Part shown: positions 49,440-61,310 of the stretch, one piece after another
Position numbering within the stretch: position 1 is the stretch's first letter
Layout of the letters: each line of letters begins with the position of its first letter
Source: Mallotus nudiflorus
Lineage: Eukaryota > Streptophyta > Magnoliopsida > Malpighiales > Euphorbiaceae
Direction of reading: 5' to 3'
DNA length: 64,000 bases
Assembly: GCA_947683625.1 (NCBI GenBank)
Contig: CANTUR010000630.1
Span: forward strand, 1,426,001-1,490,000
Notes under the pieces: model-generated
Told to the model about the DNA's origin: nothing
Database searches by the model: none
What the model saw: the letters and a program-made list of their open reading frames with translations, nothing else
Translations under genes and position numbers: made by a program

Positions 49440-49851
49440 GAATAGTGTCATCATATATATAAATATATATTCTATATGAAAATGATACATGTCTTTACTA
49501 ATAATATGAATAGCATTATTATTAACACTAAAAGATAAAAAATTTTAAGTTAAAATTACATATTTTACTTCATATACAGAAGAGCTAATAAATTAAAAGG
49601 AATTTTTTTTTCTATTAAGACACTATTTATGTCACTATCAACGATATAAACCATTATCCATTTACTAATATAATGATATTGATGTTTTATTTATTTTTAA
49701 TAATTTATGTATTTAAAATTGACTAATGAAGAATGTAATTCTAATTGACGTGTGAATTAATTATTTTCAGAATATTTTTTATTGTATGCATTAAAAAATT
49801 ATTTTTGAATGTTTATAAAATATTAATTAATTAGTTCCAAAGGAGTTTTCT
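49440..49851. other. AT-rich spacer between the CML promoter and the copia element
   Basis: No gene or repeat is recognised beyond short TA runs. Confidence 0.5.
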
Positions 49852-49856
49852 CTCTT

Positions 49857-50157
49857 TAACAAAATTTGGTAGAAATGATTCTCTCTTCATTTTTTGTAAT
49901 TGTTTTATATTTATATATTCACTAATCATCTAACTAACATGAGTCGTACTAACCAATAGGAAATTGACCAGTCATACTAGCTAATAGGAGTTTAACAGTT
50001 GTGCAAAAATAAGTTACATCAAGTAAGCCTGTAAAACACATGTTATTTCAAAGAGCATTTTTGTAGTGCTGCAATGATGTTGCATAGCGCTACTTAGCTT
50101 TGTTGCAATAAGTAGCACTAGCATTGCTTCGCTGCTTAGCTTTGATTTCTGATAACC
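49857..50157 (-). repeat. 3' LTR of the copia element
   Basis: About 301 bp, aligned by eye to 60194-60449 over shared words such as CACTAATCATCTAACTAA, CAATAGGAGTTT, and AAGTTACAT.AAGTAAGC. A purine tract (TTGAGGGAGGG on the minus strand, about 50157-50168) abuts its start. Confidence 0.75.
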
Positions 50158-50383
50158 CTCCCTCAAGTTGGAGTATACAAACTTTGGATACTCAACTTGC
50201 AAATGGAATGATAAAATGAGGAAGATGGTAATGACTTGGTGAAGCTATTAGCCAATTGACCATAAGTGGAAACTGGAAGCAAATGCAAGAGACCTTGCTA
50301 AAGTTTTTGCAGAATAAGATGAGAATCGATTTCAATATGCTTTGTTCATTCATGGAACACTAGATTTTCAGTGATCTTAATAG

Positions 50384-51646
50384 CTAAAAGATTGTCACAA
50401 TATAGATTTGTTGGACTAGGAAAACAATGCAAATCATGTCAAAGAAAATGCAACCATTGAAGCTCAAACATGACAACAGTAAGGGCCCAATACTCGGCCT
50501 TCGCTGAAGATCGAGAAATAGTGGTTTGCTTATTAGATTTCTAAGAAATGAAAGCATCACCCAAGAAGACACAATGCCCTATAATAGAACGATGAGTATC
50601 GGGACATGCTGCCCAATCAGAGTTTGAAAAAACTTTGAGAATAAGAGAGTTTTGCACAGGGAAAAATAAACCTTGACCAAGAGACCATTTGCGATAATGA
50701 GGAACCCTGTGAGTTGCTCGTAAATGAGCTGAAGAAGGACAATCTAAACTGAGATAATTATTATATTGCAAAAGAAACATCTAATCTTATAGTGGTGAGA
50801 TATAACAATTTTGCTAATTAAGCGCTTATAACTTATGATATCATGTAATGGATCATCAGTATCTTTACGTAACTTCAAATTAGAGACCATGGGAGTTGAA
50901 GCAGGCTTAACTTTGAGAAAACTAGCATCGTGAAGTAAATCAAGATAATATTTACGATGGCATAAATTTATTCTGGCCATTGATCTAGCAACCTCAAGTC
51001 TAAGAAAAAACTTTAAATCTCTAAGATCCTTAATTTTAAACTAATTATGAAGATATGTTTTGGTTTGTATGATTTGATGAATGTCATTACTTGCTAAAAT
51101 GACATCATCAACATACACAAGGAGAGCAATAAAAAAACCTGAGGATTGTTTAATAAATAAAGAGGAATTTGACGATGCTTGAAAAAAATCCTAAGCAAGT
51201 AAAGTGTCAGTCAATTTAACATTCCATTGCCTACTTGCTTGCTTTAGGCCATAGAGACTTTTAGAAGTCTACAAATTTTATTAGACTTAGTAAAAGAGAC
51301 TCCTAATGGTAATTCCATGTAGACTTCTTCATTGAGGTCTCCATGTAATATCTAATTGCTATAAATACCAACCTTTGGCAGCTGCCACAGCCAACAAAGT
51401 GTGGATTGTTGTCATCTTTGCCACTAGAGAAAAAGTGTCCATATAGCCAATACCGAATTGTTAAGTGTAGCCTTTAGCTACAAGCTGAGCTTTATAGCAC
51501 TTAATAAATCCATAAGCTTTATGCTTAATCTTAAACACCCATTTACAACCAATGGGTTGTTTAAGAGGAGGAATATCAATTAACTCCCATGTTTGATTAA
51601 GTAAAAGTGCCTCCAATTCAGCTTGCATAACATTTCTTTAACATTT
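50384..51646 (-). pseudogene. Copia reverse transcriptase and RNase H remnant
   Basis: Minus-strand pieces read MQAELEALLLNQTWELIDIP and KWVFKIK (start of the RT domain), YVDD at 51104-51115 (catalytic box intact), KPASTPMVSNLKL, and SDWAACPDTHRSIIGHCVFLGD (RNase H). In-frame stops and frameshifts interrupt it. The 5' end of this piece is the exact point of gypsy insertion. Confidence 0.8.
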
Positions 51647-51651
51647 ATGCT

Positions 51652-51964
51652 TGTCACGACCCAAACTGGGGGCCATAACCGGCGCTAGGGAACGGGAATT
51701 CTTTCGAATCCGGAACTTATAGCAAGTCTCAAAGAATAAAAATATGCAATAAATAAAATAAATAAATAAATATGCATCAGAATTTAAATCTCAAATTCAT
51801 AAAATAATATATTTATATAGGAAAATTTATTTAAACATAAAATAATAATAATTAATCGTAAAATGGTAAAATAAAAATAAAATAATTAAATTTAACTTTT
51901 AAATTTTATTAACATTGTATATCTCATTTTAAAATAAAATAATTTAAAAACATACGTCATTACA
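51652..51964 (-). repeat. 3' LTR of the gypsy element
   Basis: Forward strand reads TGTCACGACCCAAACTGGGG at its left end and ...GTCATTACA at its right end. It is the same length as the partner LTR. Confidence 0.93.
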
Positions 51965-52021
51965 GTCTCCCCTCCTTACAAGAATTCATCCTTGAATTCA
52001 AGAAAAGAATAATTACAAGAG

Positions 52022-53308
52022 TCAAGGAGGAAAGAGATACGGGTAAGAAGCTCGCATCTCCGCTTCAGTCTCCCAAGTGTGCTCTTCTACATTATTATTG
52101 TGCCACAACACCTTGACCATCGGAATCTGCTTCAAACGTAATTGTCGAACTTGATAATCTACGATCGCAATAGGTTCTTCCACGAACGTCAAATCTTCAC
52201 TCACTTTCATGCTATCGGGCTGCAACACGTGCAAAGGGTCTGAAATATACTTCCTCAGCATCGAGATATGGAACACTAGATGCACTTGAGATAAACTCGG
52301 AGGCAAAGCCAACCGATATGCAAAAGTGCCAACTCTCTCTAGAATCTTAAATGGTCTAATATATCTCGGTGCTAGCTCACCCTTCATACCAAATCTCATC
52401 ACACCCTTCATCAAAGACACCTTCAGAAACATATAGTCTCCTACCTGGAAATCCATATCTCTACATCTCGGATTCACATAGCCCTTTTGTTTGCTAACTG
52501 CGGTCTCTAACCTTCTTTTGATTACTGTAACCTTCTCTGCAATATCCTGAACCATCTCAGGTCCAGTCAAAGCTCTCTCCCTAATCTCATCCCAACTTAG
52601 AGGGGATCTACACTTCCTTCTGTATAAAGCCTTATATGTTTCCATTTTAATACTGCTATAGTAGTTGTTATTATATGCAAACTCTATAAGTGGCAAATGA
52701 TCATCCCAGCTACCACCTAGATCCAAAATACACATCTGTAACATATCTTTTAGTGTCTGGATTGTCCTCTCAGACTGACCATTTGTCTGAGGATGAAAAG
52801 TAGTACTAAAATCCAACCTAGTACCCATCGCTTCCTGCAACTTCTATAAAAAATGAGAAGTAATCATTGAACCTCTGTCTAACACAATGGACACAGGTAC
52901 CCCATGAAGGCACATAATATGCTTCACATATAGCTTCACCAATCTAACTATAAAATAAGTGGCTTTCACAGGTAAGAAATGTGCAGACTTGGTTAGCCTA
53001 TCCACAATCACCCAGATGGAATCGTATCCATCCTTGGAACAAGGTAAACCAACCATAAAATCCATAACAATCCTTTCCCACTTCCACTCAGGAATAGGAA
53101 GAGGCTGAAGCTTCTCAGAAGGCTTCTAATGTTCAGCTTTCACCTGCTGACACGACAAACACTTAACAACATAATCAGCGACATCATTCTTCAGTCCATC
53201 CCACCAATACAAGCCTCTGATACTATGGTACATCTTAGTGACACCTAGATGTACGTTGTAAGCTGTAGAATGTGCTTCCTCAAGGATCTCTTCTCTCAAA
53301 TCATCCAC
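52022..53308 (-). pseudogene. Gypsy integrase and chromodomain-like tail
   Basis: The HHCC zinc finger is readable (EEAHSTAYNVHLG ... CLSCQQVKAEH). The DDE core keeps Asp in VDRLTKSAHFLPVK, Asp in LDRGSM and Glu in GQSERTIQTLKD. The C-terminal end (LVKVLW-type KVLWHNNNVEEHTWETE ... YPYLF) matches the chromodomain-like tail of chromoviruses. Stops at 53126-53128 and 52844-52846 break the frame into three pieces. Confidence 0.88.
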
Positions 53309-53419
53309 ATCAGGAACACATAATCTACTACTGATCCATAAAATACCATCATCATTAAGTGTGAAATCAGTGAACTTCCCTGCTCGAACATTCTCTGCAA
53401 GCTCTTTTAGAATAGGATC

Positions 53420-54979
53420 TCAGCTTTAAGCTGCTTTAATACTATCTCTTAACATAAATCGCACCTTAAACTGAGCTAGCAGTCCACCTGATCTACTCAC
53501 CTTCATCACCAGACCTTGATCCACTAACTTATGCAACTCTTGGATCAACGATCTCCTCTCCACACTAATATGAGCAAGACTGCCTAAGGACTTCCTACTC
53601 AAGGCATCTGCTACCACATTAGCCTTGCCTGGATGATAAAGGATCTTACAGTCATAATCTTTTAATAATTCCAACCATCTCCTCTGCCTCAGATTCAGAT
53701 CTCTCTGCTAGAAAATGCACTTAAGGCTCTTGTGATCCATAAAAATCTAACAAGTCACCCCATACAAATAATATCTCCAGATATTGAGAGCAAAGATCAC
53801 TGCAACCATCTCTAGGTCATGGGTAGGATAATTCTGTTCATACTTCTTCAACTACCTTGAAGCATAGGCTATCACCCTACCATTCTACATCAATACACAA
53901 CCTAGGCCAACTCTAGAGGCATCACAATACATTGTGAACTTGTCTACTCTATTAAGCAAAGCCAAAATTGGAGTTGTGGTCAACTTCTCCTTCAATAACT
54001 GAAAACTATTCTCATAAGCTTCTGACCACTCAAACCTTACATTCTTCTAAGTCAAGCGAGTCATAGGAGCTACAATTCTGGAAAAATCCTATACAAACCT
54101 CCTATAGTACCCAGCTAAACCCAGAAAACTTCGAATCTCAATAACTGAAGTTGGTTTAGGCCACTCAGACACTGCTTTAATCTTCTGTGGATCAACCTGG
54201 ATACCATCTTTAGACACCATGTGTCCAAGAAATGCAACACTCTCCATCCAGAAATCACACTTTGAGAATTTAACATAAAGTTGATGTTCTCTCAGTATCT
54301 ACAGTACAGTCCTCAAGTAATATACATGCTCTTCCATACTCTTTGAATACACCAATAAATCATCAATAAATACTACCATAAACTAATCCACAAATGGTCT
54401 GAATACTCGATTCATTAGATCCATAAAAGTTGTTGGTGTGTTAGTCAAGCCAAAAGACATCACCAAAAACTTATAATGGCTATATCGAGTGCGGAATGCC
54501 GTTTTAGGAACATCGGCTTCATTGATCCGCAACTGATGATAACTTGACCTCAAATCAATCTTAGAAAAGAACTGTACACCTTGAAGCTGATCAAACAAAT
54601 CATCTATCCTCGAAAGAGGATACTTATTCTTCACTGTCACCTTATTCAACTTTCTATAGTCAATGCACAGTCTCAGGGTACCATCCTTCTTCCTTATAAA
54701 TAGGACTGGTGCACCCCAAGGAGAAGCACTGGGTTTAATAAAATCCTTATCCATCAATTCTTGCAACTTCTCCTTCAACTCTTTCAACTCTGCAGGAGCC
54801 ATTCTGTAGGGTGGCATTAAAACAGGGGTAGTGCTTGGAACCACATCTATACAAAACTCAATCTCTCTGTGAGGTGGTAAACCTGGAAACTCCATAGAAA
54901 AAATATTAGGAAACTCACAGGCAATAGGAACATCTGTGAGTGACAACTTCTCCATTGAAGTATCCCTGACTAATGCCAA
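53420..54979 (-). pseudogene. Gypsy reverse transcriptase and RNase H
   Basis: Conserved words include FCIDVVPSTTPVLMPPYRMAP, RLCIDYRKLNKVTVKNKYPLSRID, FSKIDLRSSYHQLRI, the FIDD catalytic box (54359-54370) and LGHMVSKDG. The RNase H end reads LLKDYDCKILYHPGKANVVADALSRK. In-frame stops occur at 54383, 54089, 54047, 53885, 53852 and 53426, most of them where family members carry Gln. Confidence 0.9.
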
Positions 54980-55112
54980 CTAACCCTAACAACCCTTCCT
55001 CAACATCTTCTTATCCGTAATAGCAGAAATAAGATTCTGAGGTGCAAAACTCTTATCACCCATAAAATTAAACTCTTCTTCATCAAGAATTTTGAAAGTT
55101 ACCTCTTTACTC

Positions 55113-55376
55113 CTACAATCCACCATGACATAGTGCATATAACCAATCCATATCCAAAATTATATCAAATTCCATCACATTCAATAATACCAAATCAACA
55201 GGCAATTTTCTACCTTTAACAAGAACTGGACAACCAGAAAGAAAAACATTGGTGTCTAAAGAATCGCTTAGAGGAGTGGCAACATTTAAAGGAAAAGCCA
55301 TCCTCGAAGCTTGCCAATAAGACTTGAAAGCAAAAATAGGAGATACAAACGAATGCATGACACCCGAATCAAACAA
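55113..55376 (-). pseudogene. Gypsy retropepsin (aspartic protease) domain
   Basis: The active-site loop reads FDSGVMHSFVSPIFA, close to the usual DSGATHSFVS of plant gypsy proteases, followed by FDIILDMDWL. The Asp-Ser-Gly triad is intact, but the frame is not continuous with gag or RT. Confidence 0.8.
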
Positions 55377-55559
55377 AACTCATGCATCCAGGTAATAAAC
55401 ATAAATAATTCCTGCCACAACTGCATTAGATGCCTGAGCATCCTGCTGAGTGAGATGGAAAACTCTGGCCTGACCTTGACCTCCTTGCTGACTGGTAGAA
55501 GCCTGGCTAAAATCTCTGGCACCTCCTCTGGTACCTCTATCACGACCTTGTTAAGGAAC

Positions 55560-56770
55560 AATCTGAGTAGAACTCTGGTGCTGAGCTAGAGGTAATTAAA
55601 AAGGAACAGGTGCTGCACTGGCAATCGACTGTTGTGGAAATCATAGAATTTGCGGCTGTTGATAACCAGAATAGGGATATGATTTAGCAAAGTGTCTAAT
55701 ATTTCCGCATTGAAAACACATTAGTGGTGTCATGTAGCATGGTCCTTGATGGACTCTAACACATGTCTGAAAAACATCGGCAGCTGACCCAGAACTGTGA
55801 CCACTACTGCTGCTTGAAGCACCTGACCCAAATCTGAATGGTCTGCACTAACCTACATGGCCATGTCTACTGCTCTTATGCACTCTCTGCTGTTGTCTCT
55901 AGCTTTGCTGGGTTGGGCCTCTCTATTGACTACTTGAACCAATCTAAAAACTTGAGTACGGAGTAGTATGAAATCCACCCGACTGAGTGCCCAACTGGTA
56001 ATAATCAGGCATAGCTCCTTACCTGACTAGCCTCAGCTCAATCTTCTTAGCCAACTCTATCATTGACTCTAAAGTAAGGCCTGCTGTAGGCATACCAGTG
56101 AAAGCAAAACCCAAACCAGTGACATAAGTGGTGATTACGAAATACTGATCTCGCATAAGATCCTTTGCATATTTACTGAGTCAAAGAAACTCTCTGGTGT
56201 AGTCCTCAACAGATCTGTCACCTCGGGTAATACTAGTCAGTCAAAGTCTGTAGTTCATACGGAGTAGCTCTAGGCAGAATCTCCTTATAAATCATTCTCT
56301 GAACTGAGCCCAGGTCATCATCATCATGTATGGTTGAATCATTTGGATAAACCAGTCCAGGGCTGGTCTCTCTACTGACAGCCCAACGATCATAATCTGC
56401 TGGTACTCGGTGTGAGCAGTCTGAGTCCTTGTCTCGATCGTATGCAAATAGTCTAGAGGGTCAGAAGTCCCATCAAAGGCTATACGACCGACTCTAGCGT
56501 AGAACAGTGCTGCCTCAGGGTCAGACATACCCTACTGATAGACAAGCTGTATAGGTGGTGCAACTAGAGGAACTAGAATATCCTCATATCTTGGCTCTAC
56601 AGGTTCCTCATCTTATAGCTCTCTCTATCTACGGTGACCTGCTGCTCCTCGAGGTCTACCTCTGCCTCAACCTCTGTGCCTAGCTGGCGGCTCAGGAGGT
56701 AAAACCTCATCCTGAAAAGACTTATCATCCTCAGCCTCAACAACTGGTGGAGTGACATGCGCTCGCCTCC
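55560..56770 (-). pseudogene. Gypsy gag remnant with damaged zinc knuckle
   Basis: The retrotransposon gag core is readable as DPLDYLHTIETRTQTAHTEY and MTWAQFREFLKx-type sequence (56292-56528). A CCHC knuckle near 55690-55730 reads CFQCGNIRHFAKSY, with the final Cys replaced by Tyr. Stops are present at 55923-55925, 55899-55901 and 55551-55553, among others. Confidence 0.78.
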
Positions 56771-56972
56771 TAATTCTGAAAAGACAAATAAAAGGATTAA
56801 GACAAAATAAACAATTAAGGATAATGCATAAAACTAAATCAAGGAATACTTATCAAAGACATACTCGAACCTAATTAACTATAGTAGTTACCAAGAAAAC
56901 ACAACATTGAAAAATAGGGCCACAAATTTAACAACTTAGGCCCAGATACAAACTCCGCTCTAATACCAACTT

Positions 56973-57285
56973 TGTCGCGACCCAAACCGGGGGCCATGAT
57001 CGGCGCTAGAGAATGGGAATTCTTTCGAATCTGGAACCCGTAGCAAGCCTCAAAGAATAAAAACATGCAATAAATAAAATAAATAAATAAATATGCATCA
57101 AAATTTAAATCTCGAATTCATAATATAATATATTTACGTAGAAAAATTTATTTAAACATAAAATAATAATAATTAATCGTAAAATGGTAAAATAAAAATA
57201 AAATAAGTAAATTTAACTTTTAAATTTTATTAACACTGTATATCTTATTTTAAAATAAAATAATTTAAAAACATAGGTCATTACA
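56973..57285 (-). repeat. 5' LTR of the gypsy element
   Basis: Forward strand begins TGTCGCGACCCAAACCGGGG and ends ...GTCATTACA. Most differences from the partner LTR are C/T or A/G changes. Confidence 0.93.
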
Positions 57286-57624
57286 ATGCTTGACAGCTTC
57301 ATTATAAGTTTAAGGTTCAAGTTAAGCAGAAATTTAACACACATAGTGATTGTAATCAGGAGCAAGGTGTTTATGACTGAGAACTTAAGAGATAGTATGA
57401 GGTGTTGTTTGAAGTGGAAGGGATACTTGATCATTTTAAAGGTAATAAGGTAATTTGGTAATTTATTAGGACTTTCAAAGAGGTGGTTGGAACTGAAAAG
57501 GAGGTGAAAAATTAATGCTTGAAGGAGTATATGGTGTCATTGAAGATTGTAAAAAATCTTTATCACATATACTCATACTAATAGGATCATAACTGGATAA
57601 TTCTGGTAAGAAATCATGTGAGGA

Positions 57625-58794
57625 CTAAGATATAGAAGAAAAAGGGAAAATGTGCTCATAAAACTTGACATCTCGAGAAACAAACACTTTTTTATTATCA
57701 AGATGATAAACACAAAAACCTTTGACAGTGGAAGGAAAGCTTAAGAAAATGCATTTAATGGCTCTAAAATCAAATTTATGTCGAGTTTGAGAAATAGTGA
57801 AAAAAAAACATTGACATCCAAAGACTCTCAAACTATCAAAGGTAGGAAGTTTATCAAAGAGCAATTGATAAGGTTTCTTGTTATCAAGAATTGGTATGGC
57901 AATTTGATTAATCAAATATGTAGCATGTAAGATGCAATCAACCTAAAAAGAAAGAGGTAAATTGGCTTAAAATCTGAGTGCTCGGGCTATATTGAGGATA
58001 TACTGATGTTTTCTCTCAATAATACTATTTTGTTGAGGAGTGCACACACAAGAATTCTGATGTATAACACCTTTGGAGTCAAAGAAATCATTCAACTCAA
58101 ATTCTTTACCATTGTCTGTCCGTATACACTTAATTTTTTTTTTCAAATTGCGTCTCTATAAAAGCAAAGAATATGTATAGGAAAATTAATTTAAGATGCA
58201 ATCAACTTAAATATGTTGATAAATTGAAGCCTTAGAAATAGGACCTTAAATATGCATATATATCAAATCAAAATTGTTTTTACATATAAAAGAATTGATG
58301 GGAAAGGATAACTTTCTTTATTTACAAAGATGGCACACATCATAAACTGATTTATTTTCTTTAATGGAGTTGTCAATAGTTATAAGAACTCGAATTCTAG
58401 ATTTTGAAGGGTGTCCTAATCTATAGTGCAATAGAGACTAAGTAATAACACTATTGACATAAGAAAGTTCACATGATTTATTAGTAGAAGTTGTAAGCAC
58501 TGATTTATTGCTACTTATATACCGATAAAGACCTTCATGCTCTTCAGCTATACCAATCATCCTCAAACTTCTAATATCTTGAATATAGCAAAGGATAGGT
58601 AAAATAACAAGAAAACAATGTGAGGTTTTAACAAGATGATTTAAAGATATCAAATTGAAGTTGAAATTAGGTACATGCAACACATTAGGTAAAATCAAGT
58701 CCTTTGTCAATTCTACTTGACCATTGTGTGCAATAAGTATTTTAATAGAATTTGGTAGCTTAACATACATGTTGTATGTAGGTTTATAACACAA
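57625..58794 (-). pseudogene. Copia GAG-preintegrase and integrase remnant
   Basis: Minus-strand pieces read LPNVLHVPNFNFNLISLNHL (end of the protease/pre-integrase linker), and KKPYQLLFDKLPTFDSLRVFGCQCF followed by HKFDFRAIKCIFLSFPSTVKGF, the conserved C-terminal end of copia integrase. The region between is frameshifted. Upstream of 57625 the frame decays towards the gypsy insertion point. Confidence 0.8.
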
Positions 58795-59028
58795 AAAATT
58801 ATTAAGGTATTTGATTATTTGATAACTTGCTCCTGTATCTATTATCCAGTTGTTTCAAGGAACCAAAGTAGCAGCAAAACATACTTAAGAGCAATACGCG
58901 ATACCTAATTCATTAGTAGGTTCATAAAATGTAGACACAACATTAGTTGGAGATAAGGTACTAGCTACCTGAGAACTTAATGAATTAATAAGTGCTAGAA
59001 GTTATTTATATTACTCAATAGTAAACAT

Positions 59029-59940
59029 CTAATTTGTCGAGTGTTCAATAAATGTTTTTGAACAAGTTTGTTTTCCTTTTACATTAGAATGAACACCTTG
59101 AGAAGGAGCCTTAGCATTATTCAATAAAATATTGCTCTTAACTTGATTGACTACACTATTATAACTCTTGTTATTACTTTTACATCCAGGTGGATAACCA
59201 TATTTCTTATAGAATTTATCAATCAAGTGACCATAGATGCCATAAAAGGTTCATGTAGGTCGCCTACTCGAACTAATAGTAAAATATCACTTTGCAGTAT
59301 GAACAGAACCATTTGCTTTGTAAGTTGAGTTAAAATTTCCTCTTCCAGTGTAAAGCACCATAGAATTATTGATTCCTTTATCTAAAGAACCTCTAATCTG
59401 CCTCTCATGTTACAGTACAAGTGCAAAAACACGATTGAGAGTAGGAAACGGATCCATGATCAAAATTTATGACTTTACTATTGAGAAACCCGCATTTAAT
59501 CCTTCCAAAAAAATGAATCACAATAATCTTAATGATTATAATTTCTCACTATATCCAATGCATTACAGTTCCATTAAGGAATTATAAATGTAATTAGGTA
59601 CAGGCCTTAGATTAGAGAGTTCATCCCAATGTATTTTGAGATGAGTATAGTAATCTATTACTGACATATAATGTTGCTTTAAAGAAGCAATTTCTTTTTG
59701 CAAATCCAAAATTCTTATAGCATCTCCTTGTGAGAATCTATCATGTAATGCTCTCCACAAATCAAAAGCATTATCAATCCAGGTTACACTATGAGCAATG
59801 GAAGGACTTAAAGATTTCAACAGCTAGGACAACACTATAGTGTTACATCTCTCCCAAGCCGGAAATAAAGGATCATCTGCACTAGGAGTTGAAATAGATC
59901 CATCGATGAACTTCAGCTTATTCTTTGAGATTAGAGCCAT
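59029..59940 (-). pseudogene. Copia gag remnant
   Basis: The likely start codon is at 59940 (MALISKNKLKFIDGS). Characteristic gag words follow: WIDNAFDLWRALHDRFSQGDAIRI, LQKEIASLKQ, and WDELSNLRPVP. Further on, DKFYKKYGYPPGCK resembles the segment after a copia zinc knuckle. Several stops interrupt the frame. Confidence 0.78.
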
Positions 59941-60193
59941 TCTCATCGATCTAAATCAAGTGTAAAAATACTTCCATCAAGCAAGCAATAAGTGAGAACT
60001 AGTGATAGATTCTCACTAGGATGTATAAAATAAGGACTTAATGGCAAATCTTTAGGTCGATTTTTCATTTTTGAAGCAAATTTGATGAAGAAAACTTCAA
60101 AGAAAATTTTTTGGCAAGTGAGAAAAAACCTATTTACTAAGTATGAAAATGAAAAACTTGAGAGAAAACTCTAAAGCAAATGCTTTGATACTA

Positions 60194-60449
60194 GAACAAA
60201 ATTTTATAGAAATGATAATCTGCTTCATTTCTTGTAATTATTTTGGTATTTATCCATTCACTAATCATCTAACTAATGTGAGCCATACCAACCAATAAGA
60301 AATTAACAAGTCATGCTAGCCAATAGGAGTTTGACAGTTGTACAAATAAGTTACATTAAGTAAGCATGTAAAACACGTGCTATCAAAAAGCACTGTTGTG
60401 GCGCTTTTGCATAGAGTTGCTTTGCTCCATCACCCTGAATTATGATACT
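60194..60449 (-). repeat. 5' LTR of the copia element
   Basis: About 256 bp, shorter than its partner at 49857-50157 because of deletions, but collinear with it. Confidence 0.72.
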
Positions 60450-61115
60450 CTCTCCCATTTCTCTTTCCATCGCTGCTCCTTTACAACTTGATTTTTGTCA
60501 TGACCCGAACCCGAGGGCACGTGACCGGCACTAAGGAATGGGTAGGCATAAGGCCCTCGAAACCCGTAGTAAGCCTAAAAGAAAAGATAAACAACTCCTT
60601 ACAATTTAAAATTTTATTTTAAAACAGAACACATTATCAAACTGATTTTTCTCAAATACACAAATTCAACTGCTTAAATAAAATGTGCTTCAACGTCTCA
60701 TATTATAAATCGAATTTAAATCTTATACATAAGCGTGGTTTACACAAATAAATTACACGATTATATTTAAACCATACAAATCCTTAATTCATATACTACT
60801 GCAGCAACCTAGATTAACACACAGTATAACTTACAATGACCTACATAAAATAGCCGGTGAAGAAGAAACCCGGCGTGGAGGTAGTCTGAGGTCGAACTCC
60901 CAAGCTCCTGAAAAAAATAAATTGAGGGGAATCAGACCTCACTGAGTAAGTCAATAAAAAGAGCTGTACGGTTTGAAACCCTTTTGAAAACTATATATAC
61001 TTGTAGTGAAAATAATTTATAATGTATAGATATAGCTTTTGAAAAATCTCGGTAGAACCCTAAACCCAAAAATCTAAATGGCCAACTAGGCCCACTTATT
61101 CCAACTAGTCTACCA

Positions 61116-61310
61116 ATCCCTGAGAGCAAAGGCATCAACCGAGGCACCAAACCGTAGTCATTCACTTAATCCAAATATATGGCACTGGCAATCCCCGAGA
61201 GCAAAGGCATCGACCGAGGCATCCATCCCAGTCCATTATCAACCTTAAAATCACTGGCGGTCCCCGAGAGCAAAGGCTTCTACCGAGGCAACCGTCTCAG
61301 TTTAGCATTC
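61116..61310. repeat. Three tandem ~70-bp repeats inside the long LTR
   Basis: The core CCCCGAGAGCAAAGGC.TC.ACCGAGGCA occurs near 61116, 61191 and 61260, spaced 75 and 69 bp, with diverged spacers between. Confidence 0.8.

Larger units (their letters stand above)
51652..57285 (-). mobile_element. Complete Ty3/gypsy chromovirus-like retrotransposon (decayed), nested in copia
   Basis: Two 313-bp LTRs (51652-51964 and 56973-57285) bound the element, and perfect 5-bp duplications ATGCT (51647-51651 and 57286-57290) flank it. On the minus strand the 5' LTR is followed by a TTGGTATTAGAGCGG primer-binding site (initiator-Met type, about 56956-56970), and the 3' LTR is preceded by a GGAGGGGAGAC polypurine tract (51965-51975). 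Domain order is gag, protease, RT, RNase H, integrase, then a chromodomain-like tail, as in chromoviruses. About 22 differences between the LTRs (19 transitions, 3 transversions by hand count) indicate about 7 percent divergence since insertion. Stops in every domain make it non-autonomous. Confidence 0.93.
49857..60449 (-). mobile_element. Ty1/copia retrotransposon, decayed, split by a gypsy insertion
   Basis: Related LTRs at both ends (49857-50157 and 60194-60449) flank gag, protease/integrase and RT/RNase H remnants in the usual copia order on the minus strand. Flanking 5-mers CTCTT and CTCTC match at 4 of 5 positions, as for a target duplication. Next to the 5' LTR a primer-binding site like the initiator-Met type is visible on the minus strand (TAGTATCAAAGC, about 60182-60193). 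Removing the gypsy insert and one duplication leaves about 4.95 kb, a normal full-length copia size. Multiple stops and frameshifts make it non-autonomous. Confidence 0.85.

Noticed and set aside
61116..61310. Regularly spaced repeats resembling a CRISPR array
   Set aside because: Only three diverged units with unequal spacing in a plant LTR. They are tandem repeats, not CRISPR.
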